From the NCBI RefSeq assembly GCF_001494635.1, contig NZ_LOJF01000001.1, forward strand, positions 434,001 through 498,000: a stretch of DNA of 64,000 nt, given 5' to 3'. The notes under the pieces are model-generated. The model saw only the letters and a list, made by a program, of their open reading frames with translations, was not told the DNA's origin and searched no databases. The position numbers and the translations under genes are program-made. How positions within the stretch are numbered: position 1 is the stretch's first letter; each line of letters opens with the position of its first letter. This DNA is from Tractidigestivibacter scatoligenes (GTDB lineage Bacteria > Actinomycetota > Coriobacteriia > Coriobacteriales > Atopobiaceae). Of this stretch, positions 50,617-58,263 are shown piece after piece.

Positions 50617-51620
50617 TGCAACGAGTGATCAACGATCCGGATATGCTCGTGGAGGACATGCTGCCCGGCTTTCTTGAGGCGAACAAGTCGCTGGTACATG
50701 CCTCGAGTGAAAATCCGAGGACGGTTGTCTCGAATTTTGTCGGCCAGGGCGCTCCGCGTGTTGGTATTGTCTCCGGTGGCGGTTCGGGCCACTGGCCAGC
50801 GTTCATCGGCTACTGCGGACAGAACATGGTAGATGCGGTTGCTGTCGGTGAGATTTTCTCGTCTCCGACGGCTAAGGCATTCGAGCAGTGCATCCGCGAG
50901 GCGGACAGTGGCAAGGGCGTGGCAGTTCTCTACGGCAACTACGCTGGTGACAACATGAACGTGAAGATGGCGCTGCGCCGCGTGGAGAAGGAGGGTATCC
51001 ACGTCGCGACTGTGGTGGCGAACGACGATGTCGCGTCAGCCCCCTCCGACCAGCGCGACAGGCGCAGGGGCGTCGCGGGCGAGGTCCTCATGTGGAAGTG
51101 CGGTGGCGCTCGCGCCGCAATGGGTGGCAGCCTTGAAGAGGTTATTGCTTGCGCTCAGAAGGCAATCGATAACACGCGCTCCATTGGAATTGGTCTCTCT
51201 CCCTGCACCATTCCCTCGTACGGCAAGCCGAACTTCTCGATTGAGCCCGGATCTATGGAGGTAGGCATTGGCCACCACGGAGAGCCAGGCATCAAAGTCG
51301 AGCCCCTGAAGGATGCCAACGGCATGGCGGACGAGATGGTCGAGGCGGTATGCTCCGACCTTCCATTTGGGAGTGGGGATGACGTAGTTGTTCTCATTTC
51401 TGGTTTGGGCGCCACTCCGGTGATGGAGCAGTACATCCTTTCAGCAAGAGTTTTCTCGGACCTGAAGGATCGCGGTATTTCAGTGTACAAGTCTTACGTG
51501 GGCAATTGGTTTACCTCGCTTGAGATGGGAGGGGTGACGCTCACTCTCATGAAGCTAGATGACGAGCTGAGGGAGTGTGTGGACTTTTCAGTGAACACTC
51601 CTGCCCTAGTGCAGCTCTAG
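50616..51620 (+). CDS. DhaK-type kinase subunit (dihydroxyacetone or erythrulose kinase)
   Basis: A 334-residue DhaK fold. The substrate histidine that forms the hemiaminal with the ketone is in GIGHHGEPG (H221). The SGGGSGHWPAF motif carries Trp where most DhaK proteins have Glu-Pro-Ala (SGGGSGHEPA), a change next to the substrate pocket. It should bind a short ketose (dihydroxyacetone, erythrulose or a related compound). The ATP-binding DhaL partner follows. It starts in the TAATG overlap with the isomerase gene. Confidence 0.88.
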   Translation: MQRVINDPDMLVEDMLPGFLEANKSLVHASSENPRTVVSNFVGQGAPRVGIVSGGGSGHWPAFIGYCGQNMVDAVAVGEIFSSPTAKAFEQCIREADSGKGVAVLYGNYAGDNMNVKMALRRVEKEGIHVATVVANDDVASAPSDQRDRRRGVAGEVLMWKCGGARAAMGGSLEEVIACAQKAIDNTRSIGIGLSPCTIPSYGKPNFSIEPGSMEVGIGHHGEPGIKVEPLKDANGMADEMVEAVCSDLPFGSGDDVVVLISGLGATPVMEQYILSARVFSDLKDRGISVYKSYVGNWFTSLEMGGVTLTLMKLDDELRECVDFSVNTPALVQL

Positions 51621-51654
51621 GCCGTTGCCATTCGATTGATTGGTGGTGGGACGA

Positions 51655-52299
51655 ATGTCCGAGAAGTTTTCGAACGCGGGCAGCGCTGACATCGTGCTCG
51701 CCCTGTGCGCCGCAATCCACGAGAGTAAAGACTACCTCAGCGAAGTGGATGGAGCCATCGGAGATGGTGACCACGGCGTGAACATGAATAAGGGCTTTAC
51801 ACTTGCCAGCCAGCGCATCGACGCGAGCTCATCGTTCTCAGATGCTCTTGAAGTGCTCGCGGATACTCTAGTGGATGACATCGGCGGTTCGATGGGGCCA
51901 ATCTACGGAACTTTCTTCATGAGTCTTTCAGAGAACCTCTCGTCTTCTGATGAGATTAATGCTAAGGAGTTTGGTAATTCTCTCGCAGACGCTGCACAAG
52001 CGCTTGAGGACCTTGCCGGAGCCAGGCCCGGCGACAAGACGCTAGTGGACGTGGCGGTGCCCGCAAGTGAAGCATTCCAGGCCGCAGAGCAGAGGGGCGA
52101 TGGCTTCTCGTCTTGCCTCTCTGCAATGGCAGAGGCTTCCGAGGCAGGTTGGAAGAGCACGGAGGGCATGCAGGCTCGGCTCGGTCGCGCAGCTAGGCTG
52201 GGGGAGCGTAGCATCGGTCATCTCGATGCGGGTGCCACCTCTTGCAATGTGATTCTGCAGACCATGGCGAAGGAAATCTCTGCAAAGCTTCAAGGCTAG
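51655..52299 (+). CDS. DhaL-type ATP-binding kinase subunit
   Basis: A 214-residue DhaL domain with the Mg-nucleotide site DGAIGDGDHGVNMNKG (the three Asp ligands) and later DDIGGSMGPIYGTFF and GARPGDKTLVDV. It phosphorylates the ketose held by DhaK, using ATP if free or acting with a PTS protein DhaM in other systems; no DhaM is present, so ATP is likely. The ATG at 51655 is chosen over the TTG at 51640. It is the last gene of the ketose operon. Confidence 0.9.
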   Translation: MSEKFSNAGSADIVLALCAAIHESKDYLSEVDGAIGDGDHGVNMNKGFTLASQRIDASSSFSDALEVLADTLVDDIGGSMGPIYGTFFMSLSENLSSSDEINAKEFGNSLADAAQALEDLAGARPGDKTLVDVAVPASEAFQAAEQRGDGFSSCLSAMAEASEAGWKSTEGMQARLGRAARLGERSIGHLDAGATSCNVILQTMAKEISAKLQG

Positions 52300-52441
52300 A
52301 AAGGTGTCTCTGCTTGGCGTGAATGGCGCTCACCTTGCCTTGACGGGTGTCCGAGAGTAAGAGAGCGCGCTGTTCTCGCTCACATCGGATGCCCATGCAG
52401 ATAGGGCCATGCTACATCTAGCCTCCTGCTATTATCAGATT

Positions 52442-52473
52442 GCCGCGGGGTTCTCGTAACGAGGCCCCGCGGC
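52442..52473. other. Hairpin before the membrane protein gene at 52494
   Basis: GCCGCGGGG and CCCCGCGGC form a 9-bp stem, extendable by AGAT/ATCT. It ends just before the AAAGGGAGG ribosome binding site and has no T run, so it may be a leader hairpin or read-through terminator. Confidence 0.45.
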
Positions 52474-52493
52474 ATCTGTAAAGGGAGGCCATT

Positions 52494-53066
52494 GTGGACG
52501 CGATTGCTTTTGAGCAGATGAGACAGGGGCACGCGCTCATGGCTGCGTGCTGTGCGCTGTATCTTGCCTGGTGGGTCATCTTCTTCTGGCCCAAGGTGAG
52601 CGGGGGTTCTGCGCACGGGGTGCTGAGGACCATCGGCATCGTGGCCATTCTCGGCTCGGTGGCGTGCGGCGTCTTTGGGGCCACGCGCACCTGCGGGGGA
52701 GCGGCAAGCCTAGCTCCAACGGGGGTTGTGGTTGGGTGCCTGGTTGGCGCCGTTGTTCTCTACCTGGCGCTTCTCGGCATCACGCAGCGCATGTTCCAGC
52801 GTCAGCCCACCACCGAGCTGGTGCTCTTTGTGGCGTGGCTTGGCATGGAGGTCTGCTGCGCGCTGGCCCTTGGAGGCGCGGGACAGACCGGGGCCGCCGC
52901 GCTGGTGGCTGTCCTTGCAGTTGTGGGGTTTGTCGTGAGCCTGGTGTGCTACGTGCTCTACTACCGGCTCGAGCCGCTGCCGTCGTTTGTCGACGGGTGC
53001 GTGCCGCTGGCGCTTATCGGCGTCGTGAGTGTTGTGATAGCGTGCTGTCTGCCCGCTGGGGCGTAG
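52494..53066 (+). CDS. Hypothetical polytopic membrane protein
   Basis: A 190-residue protein with six predicted membrane helices (about 14-33, 42-62, 72-97, 103-120, 128-150 and 160-186) and no recognised family. It starts at GTG 52494 behind AAAGGGAGG. It separates the ketose locus from the selenium genes. Its high GC content agrees with the surrounding chromosome rather than with the PTS region. Confidence 0.65.
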   Translation: MDAIAFEQMRQGHALMAACCALYLAWWVIFFWPKVSGGSAHGVLRTIGIVAILGSVACGVFGATRTCGGAASLAPTGVVVGCLVGAVVLYLALLGITQRMFQRQPTTELVLFVAWLGMEVCCALALGGAGQTGAAALVAVLAVVGFVVSLVCYVLYYRLEPLPSFVDGCVPLALIGVVSVVIACCLPAGA

Positions 53067-53148
53067 GCCCTATTGGGCCCCGCTGGGTTTTTGGCAGGGC
53101 TTCCCGCTGCGTCCGAAACGCCCCCCTCGCTCCGCCCCCTCTCTTGGC

Positions 53149-53250
53149 AAACCTGCGACTTAATAGCACACCCCCGAAAAGGCCGTAAGCCGTCTACCTG
53201 CGGATTCTCTCAGCGACGCACGAGGCTAACTGCTATTAAGCCGCAGGTTT
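53149..53250. repeat. 102-bp element with terminal inverted repeats, copy 3 (inverted orientation)
   Basis: The ends AAACCTGCGACTTAATAG and CTATTAAGCCGCAGGTTT are an 18-bp inverted repeat with mismatches. The inner TCTACCTGCGG segment is the complement of that in the copies at 31123 and 36520, so this copy is reversed and more diverged. It lies at the end of the membrane protein gene, before the convergent yqeC. Confidence 0.75.
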
Positions 53251-53310
53251 CTGGGAGACCAGGGCCGAGAATCGCCCGCGCCGAGAAGCGCCCGCGGAAC
53301 CGGCCTCGCG

Positions 53311-54018
53311 CTACACCCGCTCCAGGCGGTGCTCGCGCACGGAGCCGGCAGCGACGGGCGTCTCGTCCCCGCACGCGCGCAGCTCGGCGGCAAACCGCAC
53401 GGCAAGCTCAATGCCGGCCTGGTCATCGGCCTGGTTCACCACGATGTCGTCCGCGCGCACCACGCCAGCCGCGTGCTCTGCAGCAACAAAGCGCGCGTAC
53501 AGCTCGGGCGTGCACTCGTCGCTCGCGGAGCAGCCCACGGCTGCGCACATGAGCTCCGGCCGATGCACAACTTCGCCCACGCACCCGCCAAACCCCGATG
53601 CTCCCACCACCTGGATGGTCTGGCTGCTCTCGGCCGGAACCACGGGCTCGTGTGCAGCGTGTGCCTTGTGGGGCAGTCTGCGTGCGCCATCGGCCTCTAC
53701 CAGCACGCGGTCGGCAAGCACGGCGAGCGTGCCAAAGCCAAGCGACGGCGCGCACAGCTTTCCGGCGGCTCCCTCCGCGCCCGGTGCGCGAGTCCCCACA
53801 CAGACAACGCGGGTGTACCAGAGCGCCTGCTCAACGTCGAGCTCCGTAGCGTCAAGCAAGAGCGGACAGCCCTCGGGCGCCAGCATATGCGTGGACGTGG
53901 TGATGACCACGGTGCATCCCAGTTCGCGTGCCAGCTCGTTCACGAGGGTTGACTTGCCCCCGCTCCCAACCACTGATAGAACGCCGCTATCCGTTCGCAG
54001 CAAATCCGCAAGATTCAT
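53311..54018 (-). CDS. yqeC: Selenium-dependent molybdenum hydroxylase accessory protein YqeC
   Basis: A 235-residue P-loop protein with Walker A GSGGKSTLVN at the N-terminus, ITTSTHM, VEADGARRLPHKAHAAHEPVVP and VVNQADD, the pattern of the YqeC family. YqeC occurs only in genomes with selenium-dependent molybdenum hydroxylases and is thought to help insert or activate the labile selenium. It is divergent from yedF, with two GAGACAAAGGGA palindromes in the shared 217-bp gap. Confidence 0.9.
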   Translation of the reverse strand: MNLADLLRTDSGVLSVVGSGGKSTLVNELARELGCTVVITTSTHMLAPEGCPLLLDATELDVEQALWYTRVVCVGTRAPGAEGAAGKLCAPSLGFGTLAVLADRVLVEADGARRLPHKAHAAHEPVVPAESSQTIQVVGASGFGGCVGEVVHRPELMCAAVGCSASDECTPELYARFVAAEHAAGVVRADDIVVNQADDQAGIELAVRFAAELRACGDETPVAAGSVREHRLERV

Positions 54019-54050
54019 GAGGAACCCTTACAAAAAGTCATATGCTCTAA

Positions 54051-54144
54051 TGAGACCAGGGGACAGTCCCTTTGTCTCACAAAGGGAGTTTCCCTTGCCC
54101 CATAGCATACCGGATGAGACAAAGGGACTGTCCCTTTGTCTCAT
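54051..54144. repeat. GAGACAAAGGGA palindromes, copies 3 and 4
   Basis: A slightly degenerate copy at 54051-54079 (arms TGAGACCAGGGGA and TCCCTTTGTCTCA) and a perfect one at 54114-54144 lie between divergent yqeC and yedF. A third partial unit, TTTGTCTCACAAAGGGAGTT, overlaps the first. Confidence 0.85.
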
Positions 54145-54235
54145 TTCGGCCCAACGTTATACACTCGTGTGGTTAACGCCCGACGTCGCCTGACATCAGT
54201 CGCAGCGCTCCGCCGGCAAACAGATTGGAGTCACC

Positions 54236-54847
54236 ATGAAGATCGATGCACGCAACCTCACCTGCCCCAAGCCCGTCGTGCTCACGCTGGAGGCTCTGCC
54301 CAAGCTCGCAGCCGGCGAGTCTCTCGAGGTCGTTGTCAACGACTCTGTTGCCCTGGGTAACCTCACGCGTCTGGCGGCTGAGAAGAACTGCGACCTCACT
54401 ACTACCGCATCTGGTGACGAGACCACCCTTACCCTCACCCCGCGCGGTGAGGTGAGCGCTTCCGAGAATGCCGCCTCCGAGGCTCAAGCCTTCTGCGACC
54501 TGCCTGCTACCGGTGCCTCCGTCATTGCCGTGGACACCGACACCATGGGTCGCGGTGACGAGAAGCTCGGCCACATCCTCATGAAGGGGCTCATCTACGC
54601 CCTGGCGCACGGCGAGTCCGTTCCCAAGAAGATGATCTTCTTCAACGGCGGCGCGCACCTTACCTGCGAGGGCTCGGAGTCGCTCGAGGACATCAAGGAG
54701 CTCGAGAGCCGCGGTACGCAGATCCTCACCTGCGGCACCTGCCTGGACTTCTACGGTATTCGCGAGAAGCTCGCCGTGGGCGGCGTGACCAACCTGTACG
54801 AGATTGCCAAGGTCATGGCGGGCGAGCCGGGTGTTACCACCCTGTAG
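54236..54847 (+). CDS. yedF: Selenium metabolism protein YedF
   Basis: A 203-residue protein whose N-terminal domain is TusA-like with the CPxP motif (LTCPKPVV, C10) and whose C-terminal domain is DsrE-like, with FNGGAHLTCEGSESLEDIKEL and TCGTCLDFYG. This two-domain YedF form travels with selD and YqeB/YqeC and probably hands selenium (as a persulfide-like selenide) to cofactor maturation. It starts behind GGAGTC and is the first gene of a six-gene selenium operon. Confidence 0.9.
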   Translation: MKIDARNLTCPKPVVLTLEALPKLAAGESLEVVVNDSVALGNLTRLAAEKNCDLTTTASGDETTLTLTPRGEVSASENAASEAQAFCDLPATGASVIAVDTDTMGRGDEKLGHILMKGLIYALAHGESVPKKMIFFNGGAHLTCEGSESLEDIKELESRGTQILTCGTCLDFYGIREKLAVGGVTNLYEIAKVMAGEPGVTTL

Positions 54848-54863
54848 CGACAAGGCCTGCACC

Positions 54864-56063
54864 ATGATTTACCTCAACTGCGCCGCCACGTCGTACCAGC
54901 GTCCCGAGTGCGTGATTGACGCCGTCGCGGACGCCCTGCGCACCTTTGGCTCGTGCGGCCGCGGCGCCCACGAGTCCGAGCTTGCCGCGGCTCGCTCCAT
55001 CGCCCTTGCGCGGGAGCGGGTCTCGGCCCTTCTCGGCTTTGGCCACCCCGAGCGGCTAGTCTTTGCCGCCAACGCTACCGAGGCGCTCAACATGGCCATC
55101 CTGGGCACGGTGCCTGATGGCGGGCGCGTGGTGGCAACGGACTGGGACCACAACTCGATCCTGCGGCCGCTCTACCGCCTTAGGGACGAGAGGGGCGTGA
55201 CCCTGAGCTTCGCGGCAGCAGACCGCCGCGGCGTGCTTGACATAGACGCCCTGGTAAACGCTATCGTGCCTGGTACGAGCCTCGTGTGCCTCACGCATGC
55301 CTCGAACCTCACGGGCAACGTCCTCTCACGCGAGGAGCTGGCGCGCGTGGTTAAGGCGGCGCATGGCGTGGGGGCGCCGGTGCTTCTCGACTGCGCGCAG
55401 ACGGCGGGTGCTCGCCCCATCTGCATGGACGAGCTGGGCATTGACCTCGTGGCCTTCACGGGGCACAAGGCCCTCATGGGGCCGCAGGGCACGGGCGGCC
55501 TTGCCGTGGCGCCTGGCGTGGACGTTCACCCGGTGCTGCGCGGCGGCACGGGCGTGCTCTCCTTCGAGGAGGGCCAGCCCGCGGGCTACCCCGAGCACCT
55601 GGAGGCAGGCACGCTCAACGGCCATGGCATCGCGGGCCTCTCGGCTGCGGCGGCATGGATCGCCGAGAAGGGCCTCGACACCATCCACGCGCACGACCTC
55701 GCGCTTGTGAGGCGTTTCGTGACGGGTGTGCGCCGTGTGGGCGCCACGATCTATGGCAACTTCCCGGCAACGGAGGAGGGGCTTCTCGCCCCCGGCTTTG
55801 ACCACGCGCCGGTGGTGAGCGTGAACCTGCCGGGCTGGGATTCCTCCGAGGTTGCGGATGCCCTTGGGCATGACTACGACATCGCCGTGCGCGCGGGCGG
55901 CCACTGCGCGCCGCGCATGCACCGGGCGCTGGGGACGCAGGACTCGGGTGCGGTGCGCTTCTCGTTTGGGTGCTTTACCACCGAGGAGGACGTGGACGCG
56001 GCGCTTACCGCCCTGGCCGAGCTGGCCGCAGAGGGGGAGGGCGACGACGATGTCACGTCATAG
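54864..56063 (+). CDS. Cysteine desulfurase / selenocysteine lyase family protein
   Basis: A 399-residue class V PLP aminotransferase. The PLP lysine is K202 in FTGHKALMGPQGTGGL. The reactive cysteine is C348 in RAGGHCAPRMH, in the position of the SufS/CsdA catalytic cysteine. It releases sulfur or selenium from (seleno)cysteine, and between yedF and selD selenium mobilisation is the likely role. The start ATG 54864 lies 16 bases after yedF. The next gene starts 14 bases before this one stops. Confidence 0.9.
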   Translation: MIYLNCAATSYQRPECVIDAVADALRTFGSCGRGAHESELAAARSIALARERVSALLGFGHPERLVFAANATEALNMAILGTVPDGGRVVATDWDHNSILRPLYRLRDERGVTLSFAAADRRGVLDIDALVNAIVPGTSLVCLTHASNLTGNVLSREELARVVKAAHGVGAPVLLDCAQTAGARPICMDELGIDLVAFTGHKALMGPQGTGGLAVAPGVDVHPVLRGGTGVLSFEEGQPAGYPEHLEAGTLNGHGIAGLSAAAAWIAEKGLDTIHAHDLALVRRFVTGVRRVGATIYGNFPATEEGLLAPGFDHAPVVSVNLPGWDSSEVADALGHDYDIAVRAGGHCAPRMHRALGTQDSGAVRFSFGCFTTEEDVDAALTALAELAAEGEGDDDVTS

Positions 56064-56289
56064 GCGCGAGCCACGCGTTGTTGCGTCGTTTGACTCGACG
56101 CACGAGGCGCTGGCCTGCGAGGCTGCCTGCAAGGAGGCGGGCGTCGCGGGAAGGATTATCCCAACGCCCGTGAGCATCCGCGCGGACTGCGGGCTTGCCT
56201 GGTCCATGCCGCCGGAGGTGCGCGGTGACTTCGAGCGGCTCGCAAAGGGCCGCTTTGCCTGCGCTGGATTGTACGAGCTAGAACTCTAG
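56050..56289 (+). CDS. Small DUF3343-type protein of the selenium operon
   Basis: A 79-residue protein: VVASFDSTHEALACEAACKEAGVAGRIIPTPVSIRADCGLAWSMP. The conserved ADCGLAW cysteine and the overall pattern match the DUF3343 family, which is found next to YedF and cysteine desulfurase genes. The conserved cysteine suggests it accepts or carries sulfur or selenium. The ATG 56050 overlaps the end of the desulfurase gene by 14 bases. Confidence 0.8.
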   Translation: MSRHRREPRVVASFDSTHEALACEAACKEAGVAGRIIPTPVSIRADCGLAWSMPPEVRGDFERLAKGRFACAGLYELEL

Positions 56290-56323
56290 GGGCGTCTGCT
56301 CCTAGTTGGACGGAGGGGGAGAC

Positions 56324-57130
56324 ATGCTGGTTGTTGTGAGAGGGGCGGGAGACATTGCCTCGGGCATTGCCGTGAGGCTCCACCGCTCGGGAGCGTCCAT
56401 CGTGATGCTGGACGTGGCGGTGCCAACCTCGGTGCGCCGCACCGTGTGCTTCTCGGAGGCCGTGCGTCTTGGCGAGGCCGAGGTCGAGGGCATCCGCGCC
56501 GTGCGCTGCGAGAGCGCGTCCGAGGCGGCCGAGGTCGCGGCCACAGGTACCATCGCCGTGCTGGTGGACCCCAAGGGGGAGAGTATTCCCGAGTTGGCGC
56601 CCGAGGCCGTGGTTGACGCCATTCTCGCCAAAGAGAACCTGGGGACCACCAAGGACATGGCGCCCGTGGTGATTGGCGTGGGTCCGGGCTTCCACGCGGG
56701 CGAGAACTCCAGCGCGGACTGCCATGCCGCCATCGAGACCAAGCGCGGCCACTACCTGGGGCGCGTTATCTACGACGGCTCGCCCATCCCCAACACCGGT
56801 GTGCCGGGAAACATTGGCGGCTACACCACCGAGCGCGTGCTGCGCGCGCCGGCAGACGGCCCCTTTGAACCCATCGCAAAGATTGGCGACCAGGTCAAGA
56901 AGGGCGACCTCGTGGCCAAGGTCTCTGGCGAGCCCCTCTACGCGACCATCGACGGCGTGCTGCGCGGCCTTCTCCAGGAGGGCCGCCCTGTCACCAAGGG
57001 CATGAAGTCCGGGGACATCGACCCGCGCTGCAAGGTGGGGCACTGCTTCAGCGTCTCCGACAAGGCGCGCGCCGTAGGAGGCGGCGTCCTCGAGGCGCTG
57101 CTGCACTTCTCGCACAGGCTGGAGGGATAG
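56324..57130 (+). CDS. yqeB: Selenium-dependent molybdenum hydroxylase maturation protein YqeB
   Basis: A 268-residue protein that begins VVVRGAGDIASGIAVRLHRSG (Rossmann-like nucleotide-binding start) and contains GVGPGFHAGENSSADCHAAIET, RGHYLGRVI and the C-terminal biotinyl-like GDQVKKGDLVAKV. These features define the EF2563/YqeB family, a marker of selenium-dependent molybdenum hydroxylases. The start ATG 56324 follows GGAGGGGGAG. It lies three bases before selD. Confidence 0.92.
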   Translation: MLVVVRGAGDIASGIAVRLHRSGASIVMLDVAVPTSVRRTVCFSEAVRLGEAEVEGIRAVRCESASEAAEVAATGTIAVLVDPKGESIPELAPEAVVDAILAKENLGTTKDMAPVVIGVGPGFHAGENSSADCHAAIETKRGHYLGRVIYDGSPIPNTGVPGNIGGYTTERVLRAPADGPFEPIAKIGDQVKKGDLVAKVSGEPLYATIDGVLRGLLQEGRPVTKGMKSGDIDPRCKVGHCFSVSDKARAVGGGVLEALLHFSHRLEG

Positions 57131-57132
57131 CA

Positions 57133-58212
57133 ATGGCAGAGAACAACGTGGCATCCGCTGGCGGCAACGACGTCAAGCTCACCAAGCTCGCCGAGTGTGC
57201 CGGCTGCGGCGCAAAGGTGGGCGCGGGCGAGCTTGCGAAGCTCCTCAAGGACATCAAGGTCCAGCGTGACCCCAACCTCCTGGTTGGCTTTGACAAGTCG
57301 GACGATGCGGCGGTCTACCGCGTGACCGACGACGTGGCCATTGTTGAGACGGTCGACTTCTTCCCGCCCATTGCCGATGACCCCTACACCTACGGTGCCA
57401 TTGCCGCAACCAACGCGCTTTCGGACGTCTATGCCATGGGTGGCGAGCCCAAGGTGGCGCTCAACGTGATGGCCGTGCCCGAGGACATGTCCTCCGACGT
57501 TGTCCACGAGATCCTGCGAGGCGGCTACGAAAAGGTCTACGAGGCGGGTGCCTCCATCGTTGGCGGCCACAGCATCTACGACGAGGAGCCCAAGTACGGT
57601 CTGGCAGTCACGGGCTTTGTGGACCCGCACCGCATGCTCACCAACTCGGGCGCGCACCCGGGCGACGTCCTGGTGCTCACCAAGGCGCTCGGCGTGGGCG
57701 TCATCACCACTGCCGAGAAGGGCGGCCTGGCAGACCCCGCGGACGTCGCGGCGGCGGAGCGCCAGATGATGTGCCTCAACCGCTGGGCGCGTGACGTGAT
57801 CGTGCGCCACGACGTCCACGCGACCACCGACGTCACGGGCTTTGGTCTCATGGGCCACTCGCTTGAGATGGCCCAGGGCGCAGACGTTCGTGTGGCGATC
57901 GACGCCGGCGCGCCGGCGCTTCTCGCCCACGCGCGCGACTGGGCGCGTTTGGGCATTCTGCCTGCGGGAATGTATCGCAACCGTCACTTTGCCGAGGCAT
58001 CCGTGGACGCGATGGGCGTGCCGCAGGACCTTGCCGACCTCCTCTTCTGCCCGGAGACCTCGGGTGGCCTTCTGGTTGCCGTTGCGGAGGACGATGCGGA
58101 CTCGCTGATTGCCGACCTTCTCGCCGACGGACGCGTTCCGGACGCGCGCGTGGTGGGCCGTGTGGAGGCCTACGACGGCGGCCCGCGCATCCGCTTGAGC
58201 TTTGCTGGGTAG
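57133..58212 (+). CDS. selD: Selenophosphate synthetase (cysteine form)
   Basis: A 359-residue ATP-dependent enzyme that makes selenophosphate. The active-site loop is AECAGCGAKVG, with catalytic C25 and K28, so this enzyme has Cys and not selenocysteine at position 17 (E. coli numbering). The second cysteine of the usual GCGCK is alanine here. DKSDDAAVY, NALSDVYAMGG, GGHSIYDEEPKYG and DVTGFGLMGHSLEMA are the other hallmark motifs. Its neighbours indicate that selenophosphate is used for the labile selenium cofactor. Use for selenocysteine tRNA cannot be excluded, because selA/selB/selC could lie elsewhere. Confidence 0.95.
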   Translation: MAENNVASAGGNDVKLTKLAECAGCGAKVGAGELAKLLKDIKVQRDPNLLVGFDKSDDAAVYRVTDDVAIVETVDFFPPIADDPYTYGAIAATNALSDVYAMGGEPKVALNVMAVPEDMSSDVVHEILRGGYEKVYEAGASIVGGHSIYDEEPKYGLAVTGFVDPHRMLTNSGAHPGDVLVLTKALGVGVITTAEKGGLADPADVAAAERQMMCLNRWARDVIVRHDVHATTDVTGFGLMGHSLEMAQGADVRVAIDAGAPALLAHARDWARLGILPAGMYRNRHFAEASVDAMGVPQDLADLLFCPETSGGLLVAVAEDDADSLIADLLADGRVPDARVVGRVEAYDGGPRIRLSFAG

Positions 58213-58263
58213 AAGCGTCTTGACACATCTAACGCCAACCAAACGAATGGCAGGTAGAACCCT

